A stretch of 64,000 nucleotides of DNA, taken from NCBI GenBank assembly GCA_047967505.1, contig CM106539.1; one strand, 5' to 3'. The translations under genes were made by a program, and so were the position numbers. Shown here in pieces: positions 11,234 through 23,606 of the stretch (its first letter is position 1; each line of letters opens with the position of its first letter). This stretch comes from Dipteris shenzhenensis. Lineage: Eukaryota; Polypodiophyta; Polypodiopsida; Gleicheniales. Under the pieces are notes generated by a model. The model was given only the letters and a program-made list of their open reading frames with translations. It was not told the origin of the DNA and searched no databases.

Positions 11234-11514
11234 TGTTGGGACCTGCGGCAAGCAACCACATGTCATCGGGAAATGTGTCGGGTGCAAGGTCCCCAAACCC
11301 GCCCCATAGCCACGCAAAAAGCTCCACAGTCTCCCAAAAGGTCCCAGGAGGGGATATCTATGGAGGGCTCAAGGGCTCATTATATTCAAGATCCTCCAAG
11401 GGCCACAAGTGCTTATGGGGTGGCATGCTCCTCTTGTACACATGTCAACAACGCGGGGCTCCCCCCCCCTTTATTTTGTATTTTTCCAGAGGGTGAAGGC
11501 CATTACCTCCAACA
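11234..11514 (-). repeat. TRIM 5-prime LTR
   Basis: LTR next to the primer-binding site. TGTTGG/CCAACA tips are intact and AGAAC follows immediately outside. Confidence 0.9.
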
Positions 11515-11519
11515 AGAAC

Positions 11520-14500
11520 CATCACCCACCCTTCTCTCACAAGTAAGTAGATGTGACTACTATCTCGCTACATAAGCTTGAGAGCTTGCAAGGAAACTTC
11601 CATGAACTGGTAGCCAAGAAAAGGCTAGGTGCCAAAAGATACATTGCAAAGCACCTGAGAAAAGGTGGAGGCCTTGGGAGAAGCTGGGAAGAAGGTATAA
11701 GGTGGATCCCAAACTTTGAGCGGAGGCCACAAGAGAACTTGTGAGGCATCTACATTGAAAAGCAACAAAGGAACAGTGAATGGGGATGAGGCAAAAATAA
11801 AGCAGAGCTACCAACAAAAAGGATTGTGTCAGAAAGAGAACCTGAGTCATAGAGGTTAGCCACTACAAGCTGAAGAATGCGAAGAATGCCCAAGTGCTAG
11901 AGGTTGGCGAATGCCACCTATGTTTGGAACAGCCAGTATGAAGCTGCAAGGTGATGAAGCCATAGAAGCTGTCATGAGAAAAGGTTTCTAGTGAGCCACT
12001 AAATGGCTAGAAAAGGAAGTGAGTAGGAGGAGATGAGCTCCAAGAGTTAATCGAGTGACGAGGTCCAACTAGACGAGGAGAAAAGAAGATGGCCTTGAGG
12101 ATGTCTTACAAGGAGTCGAGATAGCAAGGAGGAAATGGCAATATAGGTGGTGTGGCTGAGAGCAACTGTGAAAGAAGTTGAGGTCATAGCAAGGCAATGG
12201 CAAGGTGGCATAGCTATGCGAAGGAGATGATAAACACTAGCGTTACACAAAGAAGAGAGACGGTGCATAATGCCATGCAATGTGTTGGCGGGTAGGGGGT
12301 TGATGAGATTGGATTGGGTTTGGTTGAGTGAGGGATGGGTTGTGTTAACTATTTATTCGAAAAAAAATTTTTTGACTTGCCAATAGTAAACATTCCACCA
12401 GTAATATATAGGAACCCATATTTTTTTCCATTATATGGAGCAAGCATCATATATACTAGGTTCCCCCTCTTTTTGATAACGAAAAAATTTGCATTCACAT
12501 GTTATTCCATAGCTTACTTTTCACTTGTCTTTTACTGCAACATAATAAATTTCTAGTATGATTTTAAAGCATATATATATAACTCAAATTTTTTCAAGTA
12601 TAACCCAAATACATATAAACGGGTCCTTCAAAGACTTGTAATTCTATCTAAAAGGGTATTATTTTGGATCCAACCCATAAAAAATGCCATAAAGATTACG
12701 AGATTAGAGCATTCGGCAAACAATCTTGTGCAAGCTATATTCTTGGGTATTTTTATTTTTATTTTGTTAAGAAGATTAGTTCCAAAATTTTAAAGTCTCC
12801 TTTATGTTTTTCCATATATATACGAAGACCAAGAAATCACAGTAATACTACCCAAAAATTAATAAGTAATTACAATCAAAATAACTTCTTTGGTATGTGA
12901 TGCTCCCATCAGTTTGATACCTGAGTAGTAAGCATTATCTTTTCGAGGCTTACTAATGAATCCTCCCAATAAATTTTTGCTATAAATTATCGTATTTATT
13001 GTTAACTTTATTCTACTAGTTCATCAATAATAGAACAATAACCAATAACAAATAAAAGGTAGAACCCTGGAGGAGAATTGACAAATCACAACGTATAAAT
13101 TTCGTATTCTCTGTCTCATAAAGGATTGTAACACCTTATCTATATCAAAGTGATATAGGTACGCAGTGATACGAATTACAGCTAGGGACTACTGGTAGGT
13201 AATATGAGAATCTATTCTAAGGTACCTCTAATAATGTTCTATTAGTCGACGCAAAGTTTCCGGTAGTCAGGTAGGCAAACCTAAAGTAGTGATACGTTAT
13301 CACTATAACATAGTCGTGTTAGCGCTTAGCATAGTTCCAGCTAGTGGGAAAGATATGTAGAGCATATTGGAACAAAGATTAATCCTAATACATGAGCTTT
13401 CAAGATTATAGCCCACTATAAAGCTCTTAGTGACCTGCCCAAAATGCACATCTGTGGTACGTTCTCATACATTCGTATATGCCGAGTCTAAAAAAAGCTG
13501 TTATTCCATGTGTGTGCAGTCTGTATTCAAGTGGAGGGAGCAAGAGGTTGTTAGACACCCATGGATCTATTTTCGTTCTGAAAGTCCATGGGATACTGAC
13601 TACAGAACATTAGAGACTTCTGCCAGTGTAGTTGCTGTAACCAAACATACTCAAACATTGGGAAAGATTGAGCAGTCAGATGACCGTGACTCGTTTGTCC
13701 TATGATTTGCTATCTTCACACGAGAGCTCACTGTATTGTGTTCCCCATGATATATTGTCTTCACCACCCTTTGCTCCACGCCACTCCACTCTTCTACACC
13801 TTCCCTTCCCATTCCCTCACCCATCCCTAGCCTCTCCCTTAGTTTCTCTCAAGGTCTTGTAGGCCACGGATTGTTCAGCCTTCCATTTCGAATTACTGAA
13901 TGGCATCCTAAAGCAATGAGGTTAGTGAGAGACGAGAAGATATAGTTTTGAGCATTGGTAAGCCAACGAAAGCTATGTTTGTGTGCTTTATAGCACACAT
14001 GAGATTGGGTATGTTACTAGAGCTATGAGGAAGATTAAGGGAATCAAGTGTATTAGAAATGGAATTTAGTGTAACAGATTCGGGGTCAGTTAGAGGTGAA
14101 ATTTGGGTCAGATTATTCTAACCAAGGTGAGCTTTTGCACTAAACATTTGCAAAGGATAATGGGAGTTTGGGAAGCATTGTCCAAGCCAATGATAAACAC
14201 ATGGTTTGAAAGCTAGTTTACTTTGTTGAGAAGAGTTTGCTTTCTAGAATGGAACTTTGGACTTTAAGGTGAGGTAAACGAAAAAGAAATGAAAAAGAAA
14301 TCTTTTCCAAAAAAGTTGGGAGAGTTGTGTTTGGTACGGAGTGTAGTTCAAATGGGAAGTAAGACAAACATCTTAGAAAGCATGAGTGAGTGGCTGAAGT
14401 GCAGTAGGAGGATCTAAGGGGTGATGGGAATGAAATTGAGGCCAAAATGTATTTGAGAACAAAGAAAAGGATGATGAAAGAAGTTAGGATCCGAGGTACA

Positions 14501-15150
14501 GACGTGAAGTTGATCATCAAATAGTTTGAGAAAAGGTTTAAATCTCTTAAGAGAGGTAGAATGACAACAAGAGGTAAAGGAGTTGGCTAAGAACGTAAGT
14601 TTGGGCTTGTAGAGTAAGCATCTAAGTGGTGGATTATACATCCAACTAAAGAAGAAGGATTCAAATATGTGGATAGTGTCAGAATCGATGATAGTGTGTC
14701 TCTAGAAAGAAATTTAGGGGGAAATTTAGTTAAAATTTTATTTGAATAGAGAACATGAAAGTACTCCAAATCTTTTCCTTTGGAGCAGACTGATTGGAGC
14801 AGACTGAAAATGAAACTCATTATTGAGTACTTTGCTAGTACATACCTCAAGAAGGTGTGTCTAGAGGAGTAATATGCAAAACCAAAAGTCGGAGAAGACC
14901 AATGTTATCCCAGTCGATGGAGAAGTGTGAGGTATCATCATTATCTTGGTGCTTTTCTTTTGGGAGCTGAAGTGGCAGATGAGTCAAGTTGGGAATCTTT
15001 TACATGAGAGGTAAAAGAGGGATTATTGAAGGGACAAATTTTTTGAATTTGGGAGAATATTTTAGAGGAGAGCTATGTCATTTTTTGGGTGAGGGGGGTT
15101 AAGTTTAGAAGTAGAGAAAAGGGAGAGAATGTTGAGGGCTAAAGAGGGTA
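11520..15150. other. Non-coding, AT-rich region
   Basis: No frame here shows a recognisable domain, splice pattern or family motif. 12330-13060 is especially AT-rich. I found no tRNA or rRNA and no terminal repeats that I can defend. Confidence 0.4.
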
Positions 15151-15160
15151 CAAGGAGGTT

Positions 15161-15690
15161 GAGAAAGGAGGAAAGAAGGGAGTAGTCAACAGAGGGGGAG
15201 ATGGATTTGGCTGTTTCAAGGAGCAAGATTCTAAAGTGGTAAAAGGTGACAAGGGACAAAATGACCCTTTTGGGAAATTGCAACATCTAGTTCAGGAAAG
15301 GAACCAATGGGGAAGAACATGCCAAGGTGGTTGAGCATGCACTAGATGACATAATTGAACAGAGGATGGGAGACTTGTAGCGCATATTTTGATGAGGCAA
15401 GTACACTTTATATAGGGTTTGAGAAAGGAGGAAAGAAGGGAGTAGTCGATAGAGGGGGAGATGGATTTGGATGTTTCAAGGAGCAAGATTCTAAAGTGGT
15501 AAAAAGTGACAAGGGAGAAAATGACCCTTTTGGGAAATTGCAACATCTAGTTCAAGAAAGGAACATATGGGGAAGAACATGTCAAGGTGGTTGAGCATGT
15601 ACCAGATGACATGATCAAACAAAGGATGGAGGACTTGCAGGACATATTTGTCTTTTTTATGAGGCAAGTACACTTTATATAGGGTTTGAA
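15161..15690. repeat. 260-bp tandem duplication
   Basis: GAGAAAGGAGGAAAGAAGGG begins at 15161 and again at 15421. The two units are collinear through GATGACCCTTTTGG-type sequence to TTTATATAGGGTTT. They differ by scattered substitutions and a short extra stretch (GTCTTTTTTAT) in the second unit. The sequence may be antisense to old transposon coding DNA, but I could not identify it. Confidence 0.85.
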
Positions 15691-16429
15691 GATATTCCAA
15701 TAATCCTTGACATAATAATTGTCATCTTTGTTTGAAGAGCTAGCATTGTTTTGATTGGCACCTTTTGAGCGAAAGAAGATTTAATTATTGAGGTTGAATT
15801 TGGGGTGGTCAATGGACTTTAGGAAAAAGTGGATGTTGAAGAAGTAGTTTGAGTTTAGATGTTGACAGCCATGATAGGCATCTTCATTGCATAGATTTAC
15901 CTCTTTAGATAAGAGATTGCAAATGAAATCAAGAGTTTGGATGGAGAAAGGTGCTAAGAAACTAAGGTTGTCTAGGCACCAAATTTTGTGATCGACAGAA
16001 TGAGCTTTCAGCTCAATACGTTTGGGGGGCGAGGAGAGGCACACAAGAAGAAAAGTTTTGAGTTCTTTGTTGTCAAGAGGTTTAGGAGCTTGTGAGAGAT
16101 ATTGAGAGAGGGTTTCAAAGGAGGCTTTATCTTCAGAGGATAAGAGATCAAGGTTCTAGTAACCTACAAATAGGGCCCCAAGGTCCCTCGTGATTTGCAA
16201 ATAAAACCTCAAGGCCCCTGGGTTGTTCGTGATTTGTGCCAGGGCTCTATGCCCTTTGTGTGCTCCTTTGCGGTTGAATCCAGGGCTCTTAGCCCCCATG
16301 AGCTCATCGTGAGCTACTGTAACCTACGCAAGGCATTCAACCCCCCCTCTCATGAGTTGCTACTATGTTCTTGGTAGCTCAAGTCTTGCTATGGGCTGCC
16401 CTTAGGTGGTGGGCAGTCCAACCAAGAAG

Positions 16430-16990
16430 GGCCTGCAGAAAAAGATCAAGAAAGGAGAGGTGCTGAATTCACCCAGAAGATCAAGAAAGGAGAGGTTGCA
16501 ATGTTGGAATAGAGAGATGTGGTCAAGAAAGGTACTGCTGTCCCCAAGAAAGAGTTCATTTCAGATGCTCTAAAGGAGGATAAAAGGAGAAACAGTAAAG
16601 CCCTAAATGTTTTAGTCCGAGGTCTCATAGTAGGAGATACTCCTATGGAAGATGCAAATGCTTCGTTCACCAAAATGGGTGTGAACCTGACATGTGAGAC
16701 AACTTGGAGAGTTTGGCAAGCCCGATGCACCCACAAGGCCACTTGTGATGAAGCTCTGAATAGCCATGGATAGGAAGACCCTCATGAGCACAAGGGTAAC
16801 CTTGAAAGGAACTCGGATCTACCTGGATGATGACCTCACCCTCCTTCAGTAGGAACACTAGAGGGAAGGTATGGTACACCTCATGGCAGCAAGCGAAGTA
16901 GGGAAATGGGCTGTATACAGGGATGGTAGGGTGATCATCCGAGAGAGAGGAGATCAGGACCAGGGGGAGAAGGAAGAAAATGAAGAGATG
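16430..16990 (+). pseudogene. LINE-A ORF1 remnant (L1-like RNA-binding protein)
   Basis: ORF1 proteins of plant L1-like elements coat the element RNA. One frame reads KKEFISDALKEDKRRNSKAL, then VLVRGLIVGDTP and FTKMGVN (16519-16770). The sequence then shifts frame into LKGTRIYLDDDLTLLQ, stop, EH, stop, REGM and finally GKWAVYRDGRVIIRER (about 16757-16950). The order (an RRM-like part, then a LDDDLT-Q and GKWA-RDG C-terminal part) matches ORF1 of this class, as far as I know the family. At least one frameshift and two TAG codons break it. The first TAG directly follows Gln. Confidence 0.6.
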
Positions 16991-17469
16991 TGACACATGT
17001 GGATACGAGTCCAGCTATACCAGATGCACAACTGATTCTCATAGTGGTGTGTCATTTCCCCCCAGATACTTCATCCTCTGCACGTGAGGTCACCACAGAG
17101 GGGCACAGCCCGTATGAGTCGATTCAGGATGATATCACTGAATTCTTCAGGCAAGGGGACATCCTCCTTCTTGGTGACTTCAATGCACACACAGGGAATA
17201 GGCAGGTGGGCCTACTTGACTTTGCATCGGATTCCCTCATAGTACCAAAACTAGATGCAGCTGAGCTTGGGATAGTGAGACACTCTGCAGATGTACCACA
17301 GGTGAAAGAGTATGGACGACATCTACTTGAGCTAGGGGTTGTCCATGATTTGATCATTTACAATGGTCTACAAATATGGCCATCATCTGGTGGTCTCACT
17401 TGTTTCCTGCATGGTGGAGGGACAAGCACAGTGGACTACCTATTGGGTCCCTTGGCCTTTACCTCATAG
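16990..17469 (+). pseudogene. LINE-A apurinic-type endonuclease fragment
   Basis: The LINE endonuclease nicks target DNA to prime reverse transcription. The frame contains DILLLGDFNAHTG (the GDFN metal/active-site motif, about residues 57-69), a long stretch around GRHLLELGVVHDLIIYNG, and TCFLHGGGTSTVDYLL. The last matches the conserved ...SxIDYxL end of the domain, where the catalytic His usually follows. A TAG ends the frame just after that point. The N-terminal Asn and Glu motifs are not visible in frame. It sits directly after the ORF1 remnant, as expected. Confidence 0.75.
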
Positions 17470-19740
17470 ATATACGACTTTATTGTGCCCCCTCCCCCAC
17501 TTGGTGCTGAGCACTTGTACTTAGCCTTTTGTATCTCTACCACTATGCCAGTCTTCACAAGGAGGTCCTCCCCATGCCCACTCGTGTATAGGTCCACTTT
17601 GATCATGCCCTGGACCCCATCTATGTGAGCAACCTAGCAAAGGGGCTTCCAGCCCTACTAGTTGGAGATGATTTAGACCTCGCCTATGCCTCAAACACCC
17701 TTGTCATAGTAGTCATTGACGTAGCCACATCAAGTCTTTCCCCACTACTCAATCTGCACATGCCTCACTAGGGAAGATGCCACAGAATCCTTGGTATGAT
17801 GATGAGTGTAGAGAGATAAGAGCTCACCTCACACGTGAGCGAGCCCTTGGCCACTTGACATCACCCGAGGCACAGCAGATCTCATGGTGAGTGAAACACC
17901 GTAAGCGGCAAGCCTTCCTCACCCACAGAATGGACGAGGTGATCAGTTGATTTCGAGGGGGGATCCCACCATTGGCTGGGGGCTTCTATCGGAGGGGAAG
18001 CCACCTATACCCATCACAGACCCAGGTGTTTGGCACATTTATGCATGCTCTCTTTATGATGTCCCAATGCAGGCACCACTTGATATGTCCACTATGCCCA
18101 AGCCCACCTATTGCCACTTGTTCATTGCACAGAGCTACACTCAGTCAGCTTCATAACTGGAGAGCATAGGACCATAAGGGGCTACGAACTGAGCATTTTG
18201 ATCATGGATAGGAGGTTTTGACTCTGGTCCTAGCACAGATGTTCAACCACGCCATATGTCATGGCTTCCCACCCTCATGGAGTACCACCATTATAGTGAC
18301 CAAGGTCATGATCTTCAACACCTCTTACATAGTGCTTCACCGACATAGCTTTACATACCAGAGTCAGCCAGTGGAGATTGTGCAGTCCTACACATACTTG
18401 GGTGCAATTTTCACAAGGCCAATTTTCACGATGACCCACATAGCCAGAGCATGACACACAAGGGCACAGTGCTTTGGCTTGACTAGAGCGACAATGCTTA
18501 CAGGCACACTTCCAGGAACCACCGATGAAGTGTTGGCTTTTTGACACTCTAGTGAGGCTGACTGCCGTGTATGCGGCACCTTTTTGGGGGTGTGATCTTT
18601 TAGTAGCAGAACGTAGGAGATTTGAGTGGCTACAGGTGATTATGGGCTCTAGGATGATTTGGAGTAAGCCCTCAGTCCCCCATCAGATAGTACAAGCAAA
18701 GTTTGCCATGTCTCCTCTCCAAGTTGATGCCATTTTCTAGACAGTGACTTTCCTTCTAGAGAGTTTGGAAGCTACCTCGCAAGAGACTTCTAAGGCTAGC
18801 ACTAGAGTCCTCCATACAACTAGCAAAGAGTGGGGTAGGTACAACATGGTTTGCATGCATCACCGCATGGTTTGCTAGTCATGAGATTCAGATGGATTGA
18901 CTTCCCCCATTTCATATAGCATGGATGCACCACCCAAGTTGTGATCCCACGGGATGAGATTAATCGCATCATATGATTAGATCTCCTCCAGCTCCACACA
19001 TCTTGCACTTGGGGGGGGGGATCAAGAGTTCCCCACCAAGACCCAGCTCTACTATGACCATTTTCTAAGAGTATTGGAGGATGGGCTCATCATTAGACCT
19101 CAGCATCTCAAGGAGAGACGAGTCTCACACGCGCTGAGGATTGCCATTGGATAGATGTGGGTCTCATCCCATCAGCTGAGGATCAAGGCAGGGAGAGCTG
19201 TAGGCATACCCAGAGAGCAACGGACTTGCAAGTTGTTCACGATGGGGGCAGTTGAGATAGAGGAGCACTTTCTATGTGTCTGCCCAACCTACTATGGGAT
19301 CTGAGGGCGCTACCACTACCTTTTTCAGGAGGGACACGGCTTTGGCCCACTCTCATGGCTGATCCATTTCTAGGACCATGTCTGTGTTGGGGTCTACCTG
19401 ATGGAGATGCGATGACACAAGGAGACGCTACTATGACATATCAAAGAGCAACAGGATGGGACCACCGCATCATAGGGTACTCAGGTAGATCGAGCGCAGA
19501 GACAGGTCACAGATTTCTATGCATTTGACTTAGCTCCAGGGCACTCTGGGGTAGAGGAGGAGGAGCTAGCCGACATGAGAGATATATGGATCAGTGGAGA
19601 GAGCCGACAAAGCATTCCTAGACGAGGGACATAGAGATCATATATGATGCGACAGGTGACCAGAGCACACATGATTGTGGTTCGACCTATTTCAGCTCTC
19701 CTCAAGGGAGATCGATTGAGATGAGGCATCACCCTTGACA
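17470..19740 (+). pseudogene. LINE-A reverse transcriptase and C-terminal remnants, internally deleted
   Basis: Pieces in several frames keep the order of a LINE polyprotein. 18218-18300 encodes FNHAICHGFPPSWSTTIIV, the RT entry motif. It runs directly into KVMIFNTS and VEIVQSYTYLGAIF (to about 18420), which belong after the catalytic YADD. The RT core is therefore deleted. 18525-18740 encodes WLFDTLVRLTAVYAAPFWG, the usual post-RT stretch. Near 19140-19300 a cysteine/histidine cluster (EEHFLCVCPTYY) resembles the C-terminal knuckle. The element cannot be active. I see no poly(A) tail or target duplication. Confidence 0.65.
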
Positions 19741-20089
19741 TAGCCCTTCACATCCAGAGATCGAGGAGACCATGCCCTCCACCATCATGGGAGACAGCTC
19801 GACAGATGCAAATATGTGAGCTCATTGCATCTCATCTGAGAGCCACCATGAGCCCAAATATGTGGAGCCAGTAGTTCATGCACTTGGGACTCTAGCTCTG
19901 AGCACTTGATATTCTCATGTCACCCTTATGCTATTTTGTGACCTTTTTTCTATTTTGTACTAGTATAGCATTTTAATACTCAACAAGGGCCTTAGCGATC
20001 CCTTTTTCCCTAGTCCACAGTGGTTTGTAGGAGTTACTTGATTCTGTACTTTGTCCCATAGGTCCACGAGGCCTCTCGCGGACGTCTGT

Positions 20090-20090
<1 letters not shown>

Positions 20091-20149
<59 letters not shown>
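20091..20149. repeat. (TG)n microsatellite
   Basis: About 30 uninterrupted TG units. The His-Thr frames read from it are not genes. Confidence 0.95.
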
Positions 20150-20152
<3 letters not shown>

Positions 20153-20209
20153 CAGAGTCACAATAAAAATTAACACACAGCCATACACTTATCAAGCTTA
20201 ATGTAAAAA

Positions 20210-22524
20210 CAATATTGTTTGGGTAGAAGAATGAGTTTAGAGGCTTATAGGGAGAGGAATATAGAACCTTTGTAGAAGGGTTGTAGGTGAGAAGAGTGTG
20301 GAAGGGGAGGGGGAGGGGAGGGGTTTATGTAAGAAGTGCAGAGGAGGAATAGTGATGCTATGGTTATTAAACATTCAAGCAACTTGAGAGGGAAATTTAA
20401 AACAAATGAATAGAGAGAAAAAGGGGGAAGTGCTTAAAAAGAAATAATCTAACTAAAGGTAAGCCAAAAATAAAGAGATTTGGAAGCAGATGCCAATCCA
20501 AAAGACAAGTGATTAAGGGGAGTGGGGGTTTTTTTAAGAAGTGTGAAGAAATTAATGAAAATTAAAGGACCATAGATTAAAGTGGGGAAATTAATGAAAA
20601 TTTAAAGGACCATAGATTAAAGAAAAGTAAAGAAATAATGCAAGAAGATAATAAATCTAACTATGAGGTGAAACTAATATAAATAGAGAAGGGGGGGAAA
20701 TTTTGGAGAGAATGAAATTAATGCATATAGAGAATGGGGAGGGAAAAAGGGGGTGGGGGGGTAAGGTTTAGGGTTTAGATTAATGAGGAGAAAGGGTTCC
20801 ATAGGGTTTAAAGAAGGGGGGAAAATAAAAAAGTAAAGAGGGAGGGGTTAGATGAAAAAAATGGGGGGGGGGGGGGGGGGGGTAGATATAAGGTATATAA
20901 AGGGGTCATACCATATAAGATATATAAAGTAGTGTAACAAGAAATAGAATAAGTAGTAAAGGGGGTTGAAAGGTTTAGACAAAAAAAGACGAGGAAAGAA
21001 AGGGCCTATGAGTCCATAATTGTGAGGGCGATGGACGTGAAGATGCACAGTTCGGAGCAGCGAATCACGCACGATAGTCGAGGAGTTTTGGAATGGAGAG
21101 GTAAGGCAAATGTATACGAGCTTCGAGGTTTGTGGAAGGCATGGAGTTCGAACGTTGTGCCAAAGGGATAGCAGGCCGCACACGAGTGCTCAGGAGCAGA
21201 GGTAAGCAAGGTTTGAGAGGGGAGAGAGCAAATCATAAAGGCGAGGGCTTCTGGAGGTGGAAGTACGATACAAGCGGGGGAATTTCAATAATGGCTCAGA
21301 TCAGAGTAGAGGCTATGGGCATAGAAAAACCAACAGGTAGTGGGGCACAAGTCTATGCAACGAGCGCATACAATGATGCAGGTGGAGACCGTGGACGGTG
21401 GTGTAGATAGGGTCCAAGGGGCACATATAGCGATGGAGACTGGGGGGATAGAGTCACAGAGGGCAGGAGGATGTAGGTAGGCTAGAGTTTGAGGTGGGGA
21501 AGGATAGTTTGAGGTAGGCTTATATAGAGAAATGGAGGGGTAGTCGGGGAAGGGAGAGTCGAGAGACTAGGGGGTTTGATTTTTGGGAAGGTGGGTAGTC
21601 AGTGGAAGTTAAGGAGGTACTTTGTAGGGGGGCGCACGGGATGAGGAAGGGCTTTTGAGAGTTTTGTGAGGGAGAATGTGAGGTGATGGGAAAAAAGGGG
21701 GGAATTTAGGGGAGGAGGAAAAATAGGGGAGAGAGAGGAAAATAGGGGGGGAGGGGGGAGAAAAATACTTAGAATAAGGAAAATTAGGGAACAATTAGCA
21801 ATATTAAGTTTTTAAAAAGAGGTGAAAAGAATTAAATTGGAGAAATAATTGTAATAGGAAGAGAAAAGAATTAGTGACAAAATAGGTAAATAATGGAAAA
21901 TTTTACAGAAAGGGAAATATTAGAAAGTTTGAAAAAAATGAAAAAAGGAGGATAATATTGGGAGAAAATAGTAGAAAAGGTAGGAAGAGGGGGTTGGAAG
22001 GGAGGGAGATAATTAGGAAAAATTTAAGGAACAAAAAATTAAGATAAAAAAGAAACTAAGAGGTAAAAATCTAGGAAATTTAGAAAGAAAAACTAGGTGG
22101 GAGAAAAAATACGGAAAAAGGAATTGAAAATGAAAATTTTTAATTCAAGAAAAATGTGAAGTAATGGGAAAAGATTAGGGAAGTTTTAGGAGAATTAGGA
22201 TAATAAAGGAAAGTAGGGAAAGTAAAAAAATTAAGAGAAATTTTAGGAAAAATTACTTGAGGAAAAATTAGAAAAAATAGGTAGAAATAATTAGGCAAAA
22301 ATTGGAGGAAGCGTAACTAATCTAGGGAGTGAAAAAGGGAAAAATAGGAAAATTAAGAGAAGACGTTGAAAACTAAGGAAGAATTAAAGGGGATACAATG
22401 AGCTAGAGAGAGGGGAAAAGTTGTGAAAGGCTTTTCAAGGAAAATAAAAAGGGGAGGGGGATGGGGGCGAGGGCAAGGGGAGGGAAAATAGGGAAAAGTG
22501 AATGTAAAGGGGGAAAGGAATAGG

Positions 22525-22528
<4 letters not shown>
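20210..22528. repeat. Purine-rich asymmetric tract
   Basis: About 2.3 kb in which the plus strand is dominated by G and A, with very few C or T runs. It includes a G-run near 20864-20882 and several shorter G runs. No coding sequence is visible. Mirror-like GA stretches could form triplex or G-quadruplex structures. Confidence 0.7.
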
Positions 22529-22562
<34 letters not shown>

Positions 22563-22583
22563 ATGTGCATGTGTGCACGTGTG

Positions 22584-22622
<39 letters not shown>
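22529..22622. repeat. Compound (TG)n microsatellite
   Basis: Two TG runs separated by GCGCATGTGCATGTGTGCACGTG-like variants, an alternating purine-pyrimidine tract of about 94 bp with Z-DNA potential. It directly abuts the 5-prime end of LINE-B. Confidence 0.9.
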
Positions 22623-22625
<3 letters not shown>

Positions 22626-23330
22626 TGCTTGAGGGCTCTTTTGTCAAGGGTGTGTACTTTGCTTCGCGAGGCTTTTATGAAGTTCATTTGCTAGATGTTC
22701 ATAAAAAACAACGCATGCTAGAGATGTCACCTTTGTTTTATGGCAAACACATGGTTCATGTTATGCCTTGGTCGCCCACAAAGACTATCATAGTCTTATC
22801 AAGCATAGCTGTCTAGTATGGGTCAAGGTAGTAGATTTCCCTGACTACATGCATCCACAATTAGCTACTATTGCCTCTACTCTTGGACAAGTTATATGTA
22901 AGCCGCGTAATGTTGGCAACAGGAACACATTTTGCATACTTTGGGACACAGACAGAGAAACACCATCTTCTATTGTAGTTGAGATTGATGGTATCAATCT
23001 AGGGGAAAAATATTTCAAATTGAAATGGGGTGTTTTTGCTGGTGCTTGATTTTCATGTCATAAATTTGGACACCTGGCCTCTGAGTGCCCCTCTATGTTG
23101 CATCAGCCTCCTCTTACTGCCATACCAAGGGATGTTGCACCCACTCAGCCTAAGGATGGGAAACAAGCCTGGTGATTGAAAAGAATGCCAAAACTATGAT
23201 GCAAGTAGGCAACAAGGGTTCTTTGCATGCAGGGAGTCAGGCTAAAGACAAAGGAAAGGCAAAGGTAGTAGATTCTAACTCAGACTCTCAGCAAGAGTGG
23301 CAGACTTAAGGAAAAAGATTAATTTATGGA
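22622..23330 (+). pseudogene. LINE-B ORF1 remnant (DUF4283-like plus CCHC knuckle)
   Basis: ORF1 of plant L1 elements binds RNA. One frame gives SPLFYGKHMVHVMPWSPTK (to about 22787). After a one-base shift it continues as LVWVKVVDFPDYM, TLGQVICKP and INLGEKYFKLKWGVFAGA. This is the order of a DUF4283-type domain. A TGA at 23047-23049 falls exactly on the first Cys of a CCHC knuckle, which then continues as FSCHKFGHLASECP. So a Cys codon became a stop by one base change. Dead ORF. Confidence 0.7.
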
Positions 23331-23606
23331 ATAGACCTTTGCAATCCAAGCATTGGGATGCGGACTCTGCTTTACCAGGATAGTCAAATACAGCCTCCTC
23401 CTCACAGCCATCTCTTGATGAGCCTTGGAACATTGTGATCCAAAGGAACATCCTTGTCTATGAGGATGCAAATGCATTTGCAACTTTAGGTGATGCTGAT
23501 GCCATGGCTGAGACATAGACAAGAAGCCTATTTTTCTTGGTTTCATATGTTTTTGCTCTTGTATATATGGGTGTTCCTTTCATCTGTATATCCCATCATG
23601 ATTACT

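Larger units (their letters stand above)
10626..11514 (-). mobile_element. Complete TRIM (terminal-repeat retrotransposon in miniature)
   Basis: Two direct terminal repeats, 10626-10914 (289 bp) and 11234-11514 (281 bp), both begin TGTTG and end CCAACA. They flank a 319-bp core. Read on the minus strand, the core begins one base past the LTR with GGTATTAGAGC, a one-mismatch primer site for initiator tRNA-Met. It ends in the polypurine tract CCATGGGGGGG next to the other LTR. The 5-bp sequence AGAAC flanks both outer ends (10621-10625 and 11515-11519), a perfect target duplication. The core has no coding capacity, so the element must depend on enzymes from another retrotransposon. The LTRs differ by substitutions and small indels, so the insertion is not very recent. 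Confidence 0.92.

Noticed and set aside
10628-11575. Paired 86-125-codon frames in the TRIM
   Set aside because: They occur in both LTRs because the LTRs are repeats. They have no domain and are broken by C-run length differences.
19973-20188. 71-codon His-Thr frame
   Set aside because: Translation of a TG microsatellite, not a gene.
22353-22687. Three overlapping His-Thr/Pro-rich frames
   Set aside because: All are products of the compound TG tract and the purine-rich flank.
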